Positions 49,806 to 64,000 are shown, counted from the stretch's first letter. The stretch is 64,000 nt of DNA from Rhynochetos jubatus (GCA_027574665.1 CM050657.1:21678700-21742699); one strand, 5' to 3'. Notes: a model not told the origin generated them from the sequence alone. Numbers and translations are program-made.

Positions 49806-51899
49806 AGAACTGACACACTTCTCTGATTTTATACCCTAAGAAAACCATCCACAGGACACTGATAATTGAGCTTCCAAAAAGCTCAGGCCTTTATAGCAGA
49901 TGCAGAAGTCATTGGGTTTGATAGGCTTTACATTACTAATACACACAACAGCCATTCCAGATCATATCATCTTTCACAGGGTCTCAGCCATTCATTACCT
50001 TTATTTACTAGTTTGGACTGAGTTACCTTTTTGTTTAGTGATGAATTTAGGATGCAACTATCCTCAGCAGGGTCTAGACATGCCATCCGTTAGCATCTTT
50101 GATGCCGGAGATCGGCCAAGAACAGGGTCAGTGCTGTCTCCTGCAAGGACTATACTGCTGAATTAATCCATGCCTAAGGCCAAAGAGACTTTCCGTTTAC
50201 AAAAATAACTAACATACTTTGGAGTTCTGCTATTCCAGCTTCTCTATGCTCCTCTCCTAAGAGGAACATGCAACACATATGTTTAAATTCCCAAGAGTCC
50301 ATTTGCCACTTCCCCAACTGGTTTTGTATTCCTGCATTACACAGCAGTTATTTCAGCTCTTATGATTTCCATGTCCCAAATTTAGCACTAAGACCATAAG
50401 TCGTAACAGAAGGCCTTTAGCACAATTACCCACTATAGCTGAGATTCTAAACTATCATGTCACCAAACACACGACTAAATGTACAAAGAACATTTAGTTA
50501 AGCTTACCAAATCATGCTTAAACCCAGAACCCCTTCAGTGACAAGTATCCCACAGTAATTGCACACAGGAAGCAAAATATGCGTTCAAGTACAGTAAAAC
50601 TCACAAGTGTGCTTTTTATGGGTACAAAGAACTCGTTTGCCCACAGCTAGGCTCTGCTAGGATAGGACTCCCGAATACCTAGCCAAAGATAACTGACTGA
50701 AGTTGCCTGTGCTGATAAAATAGCCTATGTGCCATGCTAAAAGGATAAATATTGCTGTCATAGGTCCTTTCTACTAGCCCTGCTCACTCCATTTTAGCCA
50801 AGTAATTCTTATTTTAAAGATAAGCCTCAGCCAGGAAAAAAGAACTGTAGCTTCTTTTAACCAGTCTGGAAGTCAACCTAGTATCCTGCACCCACTCTCC
50901 ATGGAGAGAGAAAGAACCAAGGGCAAGCTTATCTTTTCAGGTAGACTCTCTATCCGATTTCTTCTCCCATCTAGTCTCTCTGTCCCTATCTGCTTGTTGT
51001 TCCACTGCTGCTGGACGCCCACACTCATTTTACGTTGTTGTTGTTGAACATTCCTCATTCCTTGCTGTTAACCTCTTTCTCATATCAGTCTTTTGCTGTT
51101 GCTTTTCTGTTTTTCACTTCTCTTCGGCTGCCTACCTCTGCTTTGCAGAGTAGTTTGATGGTAAAAGAGCTGGAACACAAAAACCTTCCCTAAATACAAC
51201 CAATTTGGTCAATGTTAGCAGCACAGAGGACTCGAATATCTAGGAGCTCCACTGAGGGGAGGGAAGTGATTCTGGCTTCTTTCCCGATATCATAGGAAAC
51301 ATAATATCCTCCTTCAGCACCTACAGTAATGCTGCAAGCTTCTGCTGCTAATTCAGTATGCGAGAGTAAATAAACCCAACGTTCAGAGTTACACTTTGGA
51401 TATTGCTCGGTAATCTGGGTAAATACGATAACAAAATATTTATGGGTTATGTTTATATAATCCGGCTATATTCTTGCAGTATCCTTGGAAAAGTCCTTTG
51501 TCAGGTTCCTGGCACGCTGCAGCGAGTACACCGGGAGTGACACACCTTCCAATATGCCTGTCTTGCGCGTGCTCCCCAGAGGGCTTGCTGCCAGCATCTA
51601 CCCGAGTCCCGCAGCCTGGGGCACCAGCAAACAGGTCTGACTCCGGGCTGCGGAAATGCTGCAGCTTCTTACCCCATCTCCCTCTACATCATCCCTCTGC
51701 GCTACTACACGTAGCTACAGCTACGAGGACGAGTGGAAATTACACTTGGAGCAGCGCCGCAGCAGGGTAACTTGAAAGGACCCTGGAAAATAGCCGAAGT
51801 TCCCTTTTTGGTTCAGCCACATTAAAACAGCTTTGCTGGCTGCTCTCTCGGAGTGAGGATAACGGTAATTCAGTATCGCTCCTCCAACCCTCAAGACTC
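49806..51899. other. Intergenic, no gene seen
   Basis: Unique sequence, rising in GC toward the CpG islet. A small inverted repeat (CGTAGCT/AGCTACG) sits at 51710-51725. No exon was recognised. Confidence 0.55.
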
Positions 51900-51904
51900 A
51901 AGTC

Positions 51905-52070
51905 TCGGTTGAAGGCGAGGCGCAGGGGCCCCGGCGGAGCGGGCGCGCTGCTCGCACGGCGCGCCAGCAGGTGGCAGCAGAGCGTCCTGCCGGGGCCGAG
52001 CCGCGGGCTCCGGGCGCCGCGCCAGCCCGCGGGCACTGCGGCTGATTCCTCCGCGTGGCTCAGAAGGGTC
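51905..52070. promoter_or_regulatory. Isolated CpG islet
   Basis: About 25 CpG dinucleotides in roughly 165 bases, in otherwise CpG-poor DNA about 32 kb upstream of the HS6ST1 start codon. Such small islands often mark enhancers, insulators or promoters of unannotated transcripts. It contains a strong CTCF motif. Open frames crossing it (51909-52193 plus, 51740-52150 minus) are compositional. Confidence 0.65.
51964..51978 (+). promoter_or_regulatory. CTCF-binding motif
   Basis: CCAGCAGGTGGCAGC matches the 15-base CTCF consensus CCASYAGRKGGCRSY at every position, on the plus strand inside the CpG islet. CTCF is highly conserved in vertebrates, so this is a good candidate insulator or loop anchor. 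Occupancy would depend on methylation of the surrounding CpGs. Confidence 0.7.
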
Positions 52071-55000
52071 CCTCGCTCAGCCACCTGCTTTGGGCTTGAG
52101 TACATGCTCGGAGAACCTGAGGCACAAACGCTCTCATTCCCAAAGCACAAAAATGAAGACGTCAGTATGGAAGAACTAGGAGGGATCTTTTGAATGAGCA
52201 GTTGCCTCCAAATTCCTGCGTAATCATGTTTATGGGAAATTTGCTTTTCTTACATCAGCTCTGGCAGGAGTTGATATAATGGAAAGATATAAATGGCAGT
52301 AGGATCTGGAAAGCTGCTGCTGTCCCATTAGTAATTTCACTTTCTTGCTCAGCGCTGGGAGTTTAGGGCATACATTGAAGAGCATGGTATGGGCCGTTAG
52401 CATGGGCTCTCACTGTTCTGATAGCTGGGCTTACAGCTGTGTTACTGAATACTTTTGTTTGCTGCTTAACAGATGAAGAAATAAACTTTTCCATACTACT
52501 CTGTAGGGCCAGCCGTACTGTTTGCGTATCACCTCCCACAGTGGGTTCCCAGCATGGTTAACTGCTAGGATTGACTTCTAGTGGGCAAGATTTTTCAGGA
52601 GTCATTTGCAGAATGGTCAGGGAAGGGCTTGCTTCATTCATCAATGTCTAAATTGACCACAGATGTAATACAGTGTAAAAAATGGGGACAAACTCTAGGA
52701 GGCCAGGCATATTTCAGAGTTGTTGGAAAACTCTGGGTACTGAAGAACAGTAGCTGGGGCCTTGAAAACCTTTAGCTATACCAAAGGTCAAACAAGAACA
52801 TTCATCTGAAAGGAGGTCTAAAACTATTAGTCCCACCATCTGAATCTCTACCAATTTCCTTCAGACGTGTCAAAACTTTGATATTGCAGACTGTTTCTTT
52901 ATTTGCACACAAATAAATCTGCAGCTGTGTTAGTCTCCAATTCTGACATGGGTAAGATAAGGTGAACATCACTATTTATCCCTGCACGAAATAGGTATAC
53001 ACTTTCTCTACAGAGCTGGACTTCTACAGGACAATGGCAAACAAAAAAAGGTTTGGGTTCTTTGTTTCCAGGCCATTTAGCCCATTTTTCATTCTGAATC
53101 CATTTTATGAGCCTATGCACCCTCACACACATGCATACACACCGGCTCTCTCTTTTTATCCAACTGCCACAATCCAGTGTTGCGAGACACTGACCTTCCA
53201 TTGATTCCAAGGTCTGCTCTTCCAGGTTTACTGTCTTTGTTGATTTGGATAAATTCTCTCTTCTCTCAAGAAGATCTAACATCAAAGGGTTAAATCTGTC
53301 ATGCATCATTCTGAACTGGTAAGAGTGAGGGCTTGTGCATAACAGACTCCAGAGGTTTCTGCAAGATGCAGATGAGGTGAATATCCTAGTTAAGATAGTA
53401 CCACATAAATTCTTCTCTAATAAGTCTCCCCTTGGGAATTGCAACCTCATTTAGACTTGTAGAGACTTGTCATCCAGTATGAGACTTTGAAATCTTGTAA
53501 AAAATTAACCTAAAAATAATACCTCAAAAGTCACAGATGCCAAAGTACCATCAAGTTAAGAGATGCAAAGCTGTAGAAATCAAGCTATTATAATGCCAGG
53601 ATAATTATCAATCCTTTCTGCAGGTCTTTAAATGGATTATCAAGCACAGCTGGTTTATTTTTATTACTATCTTCAGTGATACTTTAATATCCTTGAATTG
53701 CCCTTAAATATCAAATAGAGATTGTTTGATTTAGGAGGATTAAAAAATCTCTTTATTAACGGTATTGTAGGGGTTTCACAATAACTGTAACAGCATGTTG
53801 CCCAGAAATAAAACCAGAACCTCATTCACACTCCCAAGTGAGAATTACCATTACCTTTAAGCCATCAGACTGGGAAAAGTGATGAACTCCTTTAATGAAC
53901 AGGTGAATCAGGGGTCAAACCAATTAGCAGATAAGCTTTTATTTAAAAGAGAGGTTTAAAGGTTCTTGTGAAAAGAAAGATAAAGCTTTTTCTGTCAGTT
54001 AAATGTCAGTCTATTTGAGAGAGGTTTCATCAACAGGAACACTGCACTAAGGGTGGGTGGTGTGTACTGTCTGCTGACACAAGAAAGGATTTGCTTCTTC
54101 ATGTAACCATACCAGGCCACTCACCACAGCCCTAAAGAGACCGGAGTGGTAGGATCCTGGCAAGGGGACAAGAGTAAGACTGAGAAATAAAGACACAGTA
54201 ATGGTTGGAAACTTAGAAATAACAGGAGTGTGGACAGAAACACAAAATTGTTCTTCATAAAAAAGCACAAACCCTGCCTTGTATTAAAACATCCACGGAA
54301 GTGTGTGTGCACACGTATAATTCAATTCATGCTTCCTACCCAGAAGAGTATTGCTGGGAAATGTACAAGGACAAGAACTGCAAACCATCCTGCAGAAGCA
54401 CCTCACAATTTCCCACAGCATGTTTTAATGTGCTCTTAGTCCATGTGATCTGCTCGCTGCTTCTTAGTGGACGTGCTTTGTTTGCTTTAACTACTTCCAC
54501 AAATTGTCAAGATGTTAAATTTGTTTTTCTAGCCTAGTTTATATAAATTCCTTTGTCCGAAGGATTGTCACAGAGGACTTAGCTTGTTGTGTTTCGTTCT
54601 GACAATGTATTCTGAAAACCACTGATAGGAAATCTAGCACACCCAGCAGCCACACAATCAAAACCTGAAAATGGATAACCTGCCTGAAAGACACAGTTAC
54701 CAACCTATAATGTACGCAAGTTCTAAGTCTCTTGAAAAGAGGGATTTAGTAGCCCAAAAAGCTGCATTCCAGTTCAGCAATGTCAGAGTGACATTCAAAG
54801 GATTACACAGAAGAGTTGAATTATTATTATACTTAAGTGCTTGTAGGGCCAGGTCACAAAAATTTACCTTTCATGTTTCTGCAAAGAGTTTGATCTATAC
54901 TCAAGCTTTGGTTTCTAGAAGCTCTTTCCAGACTCGGTCTTAGAACTACTATTCTTTTCCCTGAATAAAATAGTTTGATATTCATAGAATAATATGCAAC

Positions 55001-58000
55001 TATTAAGAGGAAAACAATACCTACTGTATGTGGTTTAAATTCCATTTTTTACATACCAGTGTCTCCCATCTGTTTTGTGTAGGCATTTACACTTCAACAT
55101 GCACAACCTCCAGCATGTGCTTTCTTCTTCCTAACAAGTGACCCACAACAATGGATTGATGATCAGCCCGAACCCTGACGAGAATTAGTTTACATCTATT
55201 TCACAATAATTTTGATTGCATCTTTCTCTTTTTAATCTTTTATCATCACAGACAAACTACATTTCCAGTACTTCCACTGCATGTAGGCTTCCTGTCATTA
55301 TAAAGATGGGAAAAATAATTCCATTAGCATTGTTACATCCCAGTTCTATAACGATTCTTGAAATATTTGGGAGATATTCCTTCCTGTCAAGAGCTGGGGC
55401 ATAATCAGATTACACTTTATTTCATATACATTTCCAGCAGTTGTAGTACTGGAGAAAAGCTTGAAGTCCTTCACATGCAGAATACTTTAAAAGTGAAGCA
55501 AATGAATCCCCCATTTGGAGTACTGAACTTTTAAAACCACCTCAATATTTTAGCAAGGGCTTGCCAAGAAATACAACAAGGATTTAGGTGGAGGATGGTC
55601 TTCAGGAAACACTGGGGCTTTGTCAATAATGGGTCCACAGTCAACATATAATACACAAAAGCTGTATTTGTTTCAGCTTTTTCCACAGTAAAAACCCTTA
55701 TTCAAAGTGCTTTCCAGCATATATATGCCAGCTCCACCATACCTCAGTATATGTCGGTGTTGGAAGTTGAGTTTTGTCTCCTCTTACCATCTATATGAAG
55801 TTGACTTGCTCTCCTTTCATAAGGAAATGACACTTGCACTATTTCATGTGATTATGTCATCCAAATGCTAACACAAAGTTGAAGTGATGACTCATTTTAC
55901 ACCTAAGCATGATGAACAGGAAAGCAGAACAGTGCAAGTTTCTCTTGGCATGGTATAGAGAGATCTCTACATATGCACCAAATTTAATATGAATGCATTT
56001 TTCGGCTGTCCTGTTACATGTTTGCATCTCAAATTGTACAGTCCAGAGCATGTGCCATCTTGGGAAGCTAATACAATAGCTGAATAAAACAGTTTGGAAA
56101 CTAACAATGTTACGAATATTTCAGGATATTTAAAGCTTGCCTCTATCTACAATTCATTACGAACAGCGCTTCTTACAAAAAAAACCCAAACAGAATATTT
56201 AATGGTAAGTTAATACTTAGACCAGTTTAAGGCTGGGTATATCAACGCTCCATTCAACAAACAGCTTGTGCATTGAACACTATTGCTGGTTTTCACAACT
56301 TTACATTTGGATTGTCTGAGAATTCGAATATTAGACCATTTACACACAGGAGGGGCCAAGAAAAGTACCAGAAGCAATACAGTAATTTAAAGAGACAGAA
56401 ATATCACGTGTGAATCAGCCACACCAGTACTAAGTAGAAGAAATAACAGTAACATCCAAGGTGACTCATGAGATTTCACAGCCGATATTCACAATGAAAT
56501 GATAGAGAGAATCCAAGGTGCACCTACTTGGATCACCTTCAAGAAGGTTCTCCCATAAGGTATTAAAAGGTTAATGATTTCGGGATACATTACAGCAGGA
56601 ACTGAGCTGTTCTGTGCAATGGGACTATTCATTGATACACTCTTCTACAGCCTAGGTTGTAGTAAAGCCAAGTATGCAACTACACATTACTTCCATGCAA
56701 GTTTTTCCTGTTTCTATCCAAATCAAGATTATTGGATTATTGCTATTGTTTCCTGGAAAAGAAAGGAAACTGCAGGGAAGTACCACTCAGCTTTTCTAAT
56801 GAAATACGTAATCGGGTAATTCTAAAAGGCTGTATAAAACAAATGATTCTTCTTGCAGCAATTCCACCTCAGTCGGTTTTGGAAAAGGAGAAACACATTA
56901 ACAAAAGTGTCAAGAGGCGTGAATTACTTTCCAGACTATTGTGCTCTTATCCTGCTGCAACTCCTGTTGACCACAAAGAGACTGACAAATTACGCCCTAC
57001 CTCTGTTGTCTGCCTTCACATTCACAACACACTCAGAGAGCAGTTTCACACGTTATTTATAAAGCCAGGTACAAGCTTGCAATACTTGCAGCAATATCCT
57101 ACCTCCCTAGCATCCTTCTTGTTCTTTGCACTTGGACTCCACAGAACATTTTTCTTACCAAAGTATAAAAAGCAAATGACAAAAAGGAACACGTTAATGA
57201 TTTTGTTTTGGCTGAATGTATGCTCCTGTTCTCACTAGCTATGCTGATTTTTCTTAACATACTCCCTGCCCTGCCCCACCCCCCCCACTGTGATAAATAA
57301 AACATGAGAATCTAAATATTTCCTGACTTTCTTTTGTCTTTTATTTCCATTTTAGTTATGCTTAAATACTTCTAACTCCCAATCAGAAACTTATTATTTA
57401 GCATAGTCATGCTAATGTCAACGAGCTTCAGATCAAACTTCTAATGTTAACAAAGCAATTAGAGAACTAATAATTTTGCCCCACTTTTTAAGTTAAATGT
57501 CAGATAATTTTTAGCTGATTTAATTGTTAGGCTAGCACCATGGGCTCCATCCTCTTTGATTTAAATATCTATAAAAACATAATTTAAAAGAAAAACTCCC
57601 CATTGAGACCCCAACACCAAATCCACAGACTTCAGTGAAAACTTTCACGCTGACTTTAATAGACTTTGGACAAAGGCCTTATAACTTGAGGAGCCACTAC
57701 AAATAGTTCTGTCCAGGGCTATCTGCCAACATAATTCAGATGTGAAAGAGGTTGCAGCCTGAGAAAACTGACCTTGCTCTTTAGCAAAGCCTAAGAACTG
57801 CCTTAAAGAAGGGAAACAGGAGTGCTTTGTGTCTCTGCCCTTTCTTTGTGCAAGAAAATGAAAAGTGGTTGTTGGTAAGAGCAAATAGGTCAGCCAACAT
57901 CCAACTAATTCCTTTCATTTTTCTTATCTTGGATGTACGATTTAAATGCAACTTCCTCTCCATTTTGAAAGGCTCAACAGATCAATGTTTAAGTGCACAT

Positions 58001-61000
58001 ATTCCAAAATGCTACTCAAAACTACTTCCTAATTACATCTGATACCAATGTGTGCCAAACAGTAAGAAAAAATCACTAACACACTTTCAATACTAAGAAA
58101 ACATACAGGTAATTTCTGCCCATCCCCACTGCTTGCCTAGAACGTGAGCTCAACTCACACCTACCTGGAACAGCCATAAACTTCAGCAGACACACACAGT
58201 TTGCCAGAAACGGCATATTCTGGCTGCCATCTCTGCCTCACTATGCTGGGGTCCCATAAATGATACAACTGGAAAGAATACCTTCGTCAAGGTCAGTAGT
58301 GCGGACAGAGTAGTGGGAGCAGACACAGTTTGTTTATTTGGCAGATGAGCCGGAAGTACTTCCCAGTTCATCTAGGTCTCTCTTCTTTTTCCACCACCTT
58401 AAAGAACCAGATGATTTCCTTTTAAAATCAAGCAGGTGCTTTCCTCCTCCACCAAGTCACTGCAGATTGCAATGCATAATCAATCACAGATTATGACACA
58501 ACCTTTATTAGAGGTGTGGGAGATTTAGAGGTGTTAGCTGATGACCATGGGTACCATGCTATATATCACAGATGTTCTTGGTACTCCAGTGACTGGTAGA
58601 AGCTCTGATGACAAAACCATAGGTTTTGTTGCTGCTTCAGAGTTTAATGCTTGAGCACTTGTTGCCAAAACTATTTGCAGCTGGAAATCCTGGTGACAGC
58701 TATATCCCCAGGGGTATTTCAGTGTGAATATAAATTTCCAGTTGAAAAGATGGATATATGACAAGCAAATCACTTAATGACTCTGAAAATAGTTTCATAC
58801 CATCATTTTAATACTGTACTTAATGCTGTAAGTTGCATTTGGCTTGCACAGGTCTCATCAGCAAGAAAATAGTCATTTGGTGTGGGTGCACAGCCTCCTA
58901 TAAATACCAGAAACTACATGGTATTGGTAATACCGCTGTCTTCCCTGATGTGCTGGGTATGCAATAACAAGAACAATTCTTTCTAGTTCAGCTACACTAT
59001 TTAGCCTGGGTCTTCCTGATATTTTCACATTTCACAGCCCTTTCAGCCCTTTGCAGCAATGAAGCATTAAACTAGTTCAGTAGCTTACAGTGGCCACAGA
59101 GTTGTGTCTGCGGACCTTTTCAACTGGGTCTTTTCTCTTTGCAAAAGGAGGAAAAGGGAGAAGCTAGCATACAGTTCAAGCATATACCTTGCTGTTAGCT
59201 GATAATACAGGTTTTTAGGGAACTCATTGATGAGCATTTCAGGGAGGTCAAATACATTGTTTCTGCAGCTGCCTGCCAGGACATGGGAAAGGCCAAATTT
59301 TCACAGATGCAATTTGTAAAGCAATGGATGACTTATCTCAGATTTTATTTCATGAAAATGCATTAAAAATGCAATGAAGGGAAAAGATTTCTCTATAGAA
59401 TGTACAGGTCTTCAGCCAAGAGACCCACCACACAGTCCTTTAATCTGTCTGTTCCAACCGCCTTGTGTCTTGCAGTCTTTTCAAGAGCCGAAGTGCTGGG
59501 CTCCAGCTATCCATTCTCATGAACGGCATCCTGAATCAAGATGATCCCCACAAATGTTGAGAGCGGAGGGATGTGTTCACAGCTCCCTGCTACCAGCTTA
59601 CCTATTCATAGGAACAGAAAGGTGCTACGTAGCCTCTGCAGGCAGAGACGAAGAGCTCGGTCAGGTAGATGCTTGTGGTAGCAGTGAACAGAAAAAGGCT
59701 TTTGTAAAAATGTGAGGAGAACATTAAATTCCTAAGAGCAAAGAAAAGAATGCTAAAAGCAGGCTAAAGGTGGGCAAGGAAAGCAAACAAGATTACTTAC
59801 ACATTCATTGGCAGGGGACGCTTTTAATATTTTGCAGCAGGGAAGTACTATCTAAATCGATGGATCTTGGGCTACAATCCTGATACGTGACTTATACAAA
59901 GTCCCGAAGGTACCAGGGGAACCTCAGCCACTTGACAGGTGCTGCGCATATTAACAGTACTGAAGAATCGAGATTTTTAAGGACTATGGAAATAACATTC
60001 TTGTGTGACCACCATTCTTAAATGAAGTACCAAAACTCGTACCAAAACTTCAGTATTTGACTAAACACCTGGACTATGGGTCTTTCCTGTAAAACTAACG
60101 GGAAGACTCTGCTGTCGTCTAAGTAATTGTTACCTTTTTACTATTATTAAAAATTCAGTTAATAACAGCCTTATTCCTAAACCCTTCTTAATTTTTTTTT
60201 TTGCAACTGAATAAAGTCACAGCCTCTGGAGAAGGTGGTAAACAAAAAACCAAGTGTAGTTTCTACTTCCCTCCTGTGTACTCCGTGCCCACATATAGCT
60301 ACAGTAAACAAGAGTTGTGTGTACTGCAAATGGTTTTTGAAGTATGGTTAAAACAATTCAGTCCATCTCCTAGAATGAAAACAGCTCTGACAGAAACCTA
60401 CGTTATAGTTGCAGTAAAGCCCTGTGGGCAAACTCTACCCCACATTACTGTGCTTCTTGGGTGGTTGAAGGCATGAGACCATCATAACACCCCTGAGGCA
60501 GCCTATGATGACGGAATAAGGCATGCCCTGTTGTGGTTTAGTATGCAGATGAACCACACAATTATCAAATTAACACTTCATTCACTTCTTTTTATTGAAC
60601 CTAAGCCATACCATATTTCACAATTTTACAGTGACTTGAGCTACTGGGGCTTAAGAGTAAATTACAAAACAGTCGTTTTATGAAGTTCTCTTTTGGCTAA
60701 GAAAATATAACTTGGTTTTGCTAGCTAGAAGATTTGCAGGTTAAACAGAGTTTCATTAATTCAGTGTATGAAGTCAGCAGGGCCCGTTGAGCTAATTTAA
60801 GGATTCAGTGTGTAGAGAATAAATTTCCAGACTTGTTTCTGGAACAGAAAGATGGCACTTTTATGCCTTTCCTTCCCTTTGTACATGAATCCACTGGATC
60901 CTTTACAGCTAACCTTAAAATTGATTATAAACTAGAAATAGTGAATAGCAGAATCAAATGTAAAATTTTGAAAAAGTAGAGTTAGGAAGTATAATTGTAA

Positions 61001-64000
61001 TTACAAAATCTAATAGTACTAAATACCTTAACAAAACTGTATTTTTTACTACTTTTTTAACTGAAGATTACATAGTCCGAAAAACTGAATTAACTGGTTA
61101 AAAACCAGCAAGAGCCATAAAATTCTCTAAAGCTAAACCAGCTTCTGGTTTAAGCAGTATCTCAGTTCTACTAATATTCATGGCCTAGTAGTGAAGACAG
61201 ACACTTAAAGAAGGCATCCTGTCTGCATCCGTATGGATATCACACAGAATCAGAGGTTTAGCTGCTGCTCGGCTGGAAAGTGTGTAATATAGTGCAAGGT
61301 TCACCCGTTTATGCGTGGACTCTTCACCTTATTGGAGCCACAGGTTTAGTTGTCAATGGAGAAAGGCGTATCTTTGCCAGACACTCCAGTATATGGGTTT
61401 ATTTTCTTTAGGTAATGAGAGAGGTTAAAAAATTACTTGCTAAAACATTTTGCTATACACACACTCTTTCACATTTGTGCCTGCGCAATCATGTTAAGCA
61501 GAATGACATGTCTTCCTAGAAAGCATGGCACACTGGACATGTGGCAAGACACTGCACCCACTACTCAAAAATGAGACTATAAGCTACTTTCCTAGCGTTG
61601 CTGAAGGAGTGAATGTCGCTGTCCAAAGGCCATGAACTGCATTCTCCCCTTGCACGCTATATAGACCCTTTGTCCAAGCATGCCCTCCCCAAGGATTAGT
61701 TGTCTCCTTATACAATTACACAGTAGAAAGCCTTTATGCTTTACAGTAAATGCTGTAACAAGTATAATTTTCAGGCAAACACTAAAGAGAGCAATTTCTC
61801 AGCTGATAAAGGTTCTAGGGAGCTGTACTGTCATCAGCTGAAGTTCTAGCCTTGAGTCCAGAGAGGGACAAATCCAGAAGAACATGGACCGCCTTTACAC
61901 AGATGTGTTCTGCCTTTCAGAAAGTATTTCCTTAGTGCATATAAACCCCATGAATATTCATTATTTAAATATTTTGTTTACTGCAAGATCAAGCAGCCAA
62001 GGGAGGGGTCCATAATTAGTAACCATAAGGACCCTCTCTTGACAAATGAAGAATTTTGTCTTTCAACACAAGTGGTAATTTCCTTTGACACCGGCATACG
62101 CAAAAGTCAATTTTCCTGTGGCCAGAAGTTACTGCGCAGAACATGTAAGATCCCTAGTTGAGTGCGTTAAGTCTCTCAGGTTTCACCCAGCCTTTTGGCC
62201 TTCCTGCCCATGGACTCAACTATATTCTCAAGTCCTGAACAGATTAGCTGTCAAACTTACATTGAAGATATAAAGCCTAATTAAAAGCAAAGACCAAATT
62301 GTTTCACTCTACAATTCAAATATTTTCCCTGATGCTCCAGTAGCACCACTGACCATAGGCAGAAGGACAGCACAGCTCACACTCACTGTGCCGTCAACCA
62401 TACACCTCCAGCAACCACGCAGGGGTCTGCCGGTGCCACTTCTGGTGCCATACATCGCTGCTGACCCTTGCCTTTTCTGCCATTCATGTCTGACTCAGTG
62501 TCACGCTCTACAAGAGAAGCTTTATCCTTTCCTCCCCGGTGCGCGGGCCAGAAAGATTTTTAGTGATGAATTTTCGAACGTTAACAAACAAAACTGTTGA
62601 CTTAGCAAAGATTTTATCAGCTTTGCCTTAATTGCTGGAAGGGAATAACTAGCGATAAAAATCATGTGCCTTATTAATATATAAATAAATTATGATAGCA
62701 GCCTTTCTATCTCTAGGAGGTTGGCTGAAAAACAGCTTGTCATGGCTGGGTGGCATTTACTTTTCTATGTGTCAATATTTGGAGGATTTTATTACTTTGC
62801 TGTGCCAAGTTTAAAATGGCTAATGGAAATATTAAAATGGAATTAATCTAACTAACTAAATAAAACAGGTTCTCCCTGTGTTATTCCCTTGGAAGTGACT
62901 TAATGTGTTTTCTGAAATAAAGCTATGGTGGAAAAATGGATTATATTTTAAGTTTATATGTTGTTCATTTACTCACTCTCAGAAACTTTCTTTTCCAAGC
63001 AGAGGCAAGCCATGCTGCTTTATAATAACTATATTTACACGGAAGAGAAGGTTAGAAGTGGCCAGAGGGTTCCCAGCTCCACTAACTTACCAAATGTTCT
63101 ACTTTGGGAAAATAGCAATACTACAGTGACAACTAATGACCCATGCCAATACCATCACTGCACTGCAGTAAGTCAATACTACACCGTTCTGCCAGTCAAA
63201 TAGTGGTGGCCTAACACGGAGGTTGCACACAACTTAAGGTGATGCTGCAGTGTTTAACAAAACCCCAGGTGTCAACAGAAGACCTTTGTCAAAAGAGAAC
63301 CCTCTTGTGAAGTTAGCTTTGCTGTCTGCAGTGGCAGCACAACTTTGTCATCGGTGGAATGGATGCAGCTTGCATTGCCCGTGGGGGACTCAGTCATAAC
63401 TAGAACTGTTCCTGTTCAGACTCATCAATAGCAGGAAGATTTCTAGGCAATTTATGAAATAATTATAGAAGAAGATAAGTAATCTCCCTTTACACTTCTC
63501 ACTGCACTATTTAACTTCATACACTACTATTTTCAAGAGTGTTGAATGAGTTACTTGCAATACAGAAATACACAAATCTTGTTCATTTCCATTTTAGAAA
63601 TCAGAAAACAAAAGATCCAGGAAATGAAACAAAACTTTCAAAGCACTACAAACATTCACTGCTGAAAGAGCCCAACTGAACAATCAGCAAGGAAGCAGAA
63701 GCGGGAAACACAAAACATGATCTCATCTTCAAAGCAGCACCCACTGCAGCCCAGCTGATTTCGGGAGCTGTGGGAGGTAGGCAGACATGCACCAGGTATC
63801 TGCAATAGATCTGTTCCATACACACACGCAGGGGTGCGTCTCTAGTGGATCACGTCCTTGCTACCAAAGCTCTCTTGTAGCTGTTATCACAGATGCTTAG
63901 GGGGTTTCCAATAGGAGCATAGGCAGAAACAAGACAAAATAATAACACACATGAACGTAAACATAAATGACCTTTCCCTTTTAGGCATCAAAATACACAG
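52071..64000. other. Intergenic, no gene seen
   Basis: About 12 kb of AT-leaning sequence with no recognised gene or clear transposon. The longest frames are 52899-53450 (minus, 183 codons, crossing a short CA-rich repeat at 53123-53143) and 56732-57238 (plus, 168 codons). Neither shows a known domain. An AT-rich segment around 62640-62930 with many TAAT cores could be regulatory, but this is a guess. Confidence 0.5.

Noticed and set aside
49480..49848. 112-119-codon open frames on both strands
   Set aside because: They are the translated 3' part of a CR1 LINE, with phrases common to CR1 copies, and not a host gene.
52899..53450. 183-codon minus-strand open frame
   Set aside because: It passes through a CA-rich simple repeat and has no recognisable domain or promoter context. 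Its length is possible by chance in 64 kb.
56732..57238. 168-codon plus-strand open frame
   Set aside because: No motif or family was recognised, the DNA is AT-rich, and there is no splice or promoter support.

Overview
The window looks like vertebrate nuclear DNA, most likely from a bird. The evidence is four 3' fragments of CR1 LINEs, one of which ends in the tandem octamer ATTCTATG typical of avian CR1, a GC-rich repeat resembling a dispersed bird repeat family, long non-coding stretches, and a vertebrate-specific gene start under a CpG island. Nothing bacterial, viral (as an intact unit), CRISPR-like or operonic is present.

Only one protein-coding exon can be supported: exon 1 of HS6ST1 (heparan-sulfate 6-O-sulfotransferase 1) on the minus strand, coding at 19973-19456, ending in a clear splice donor. 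The rest of the sulfotransferase domain is not found anywhere to the left. Positions 1-19455 are therefore read as the 5' part of a first intron more than 19 kb long. The intron holds a 79-bp tandem triplication (2191-2427), the GC-rich dispersed repeat (about 7215-8070), two A/C-rich tracts and a small perfect hairpin.

The CpG-island promoter of HS6ST1 covers about 19370-20790. Immediately upstream lies a 0.75-kb CAG/CTG-rich minisatellite (about 21121-21867) with a 45-bp higher-order unit. It creates long spurious open frames on both strands.

From about 21.9 to 64 kb the window appears to be upstream intergenic DNA. It contains CR1 fragments at 23.2, 36.0, 44.0 and 49.4 kb, a perfect 90-bp tandem duplication at 26.5 kb, G24 and C17 homopolymers, and a small isolated CpG islet at 51.9-52.1 kb that carries a full match to the CTCF consensus. 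No further exon was recognised by eye, but short exons of unfamiliar genes and lncRNAs cannot be excluded.

No new multi-gene system was found. The most useful leads are the minisatellite next to the HS6ST1 promoter, the CpG islet with its CTCF site, a possible divergent non-coding exon near 22.1 kb, and the perfect 90-bp duplication.
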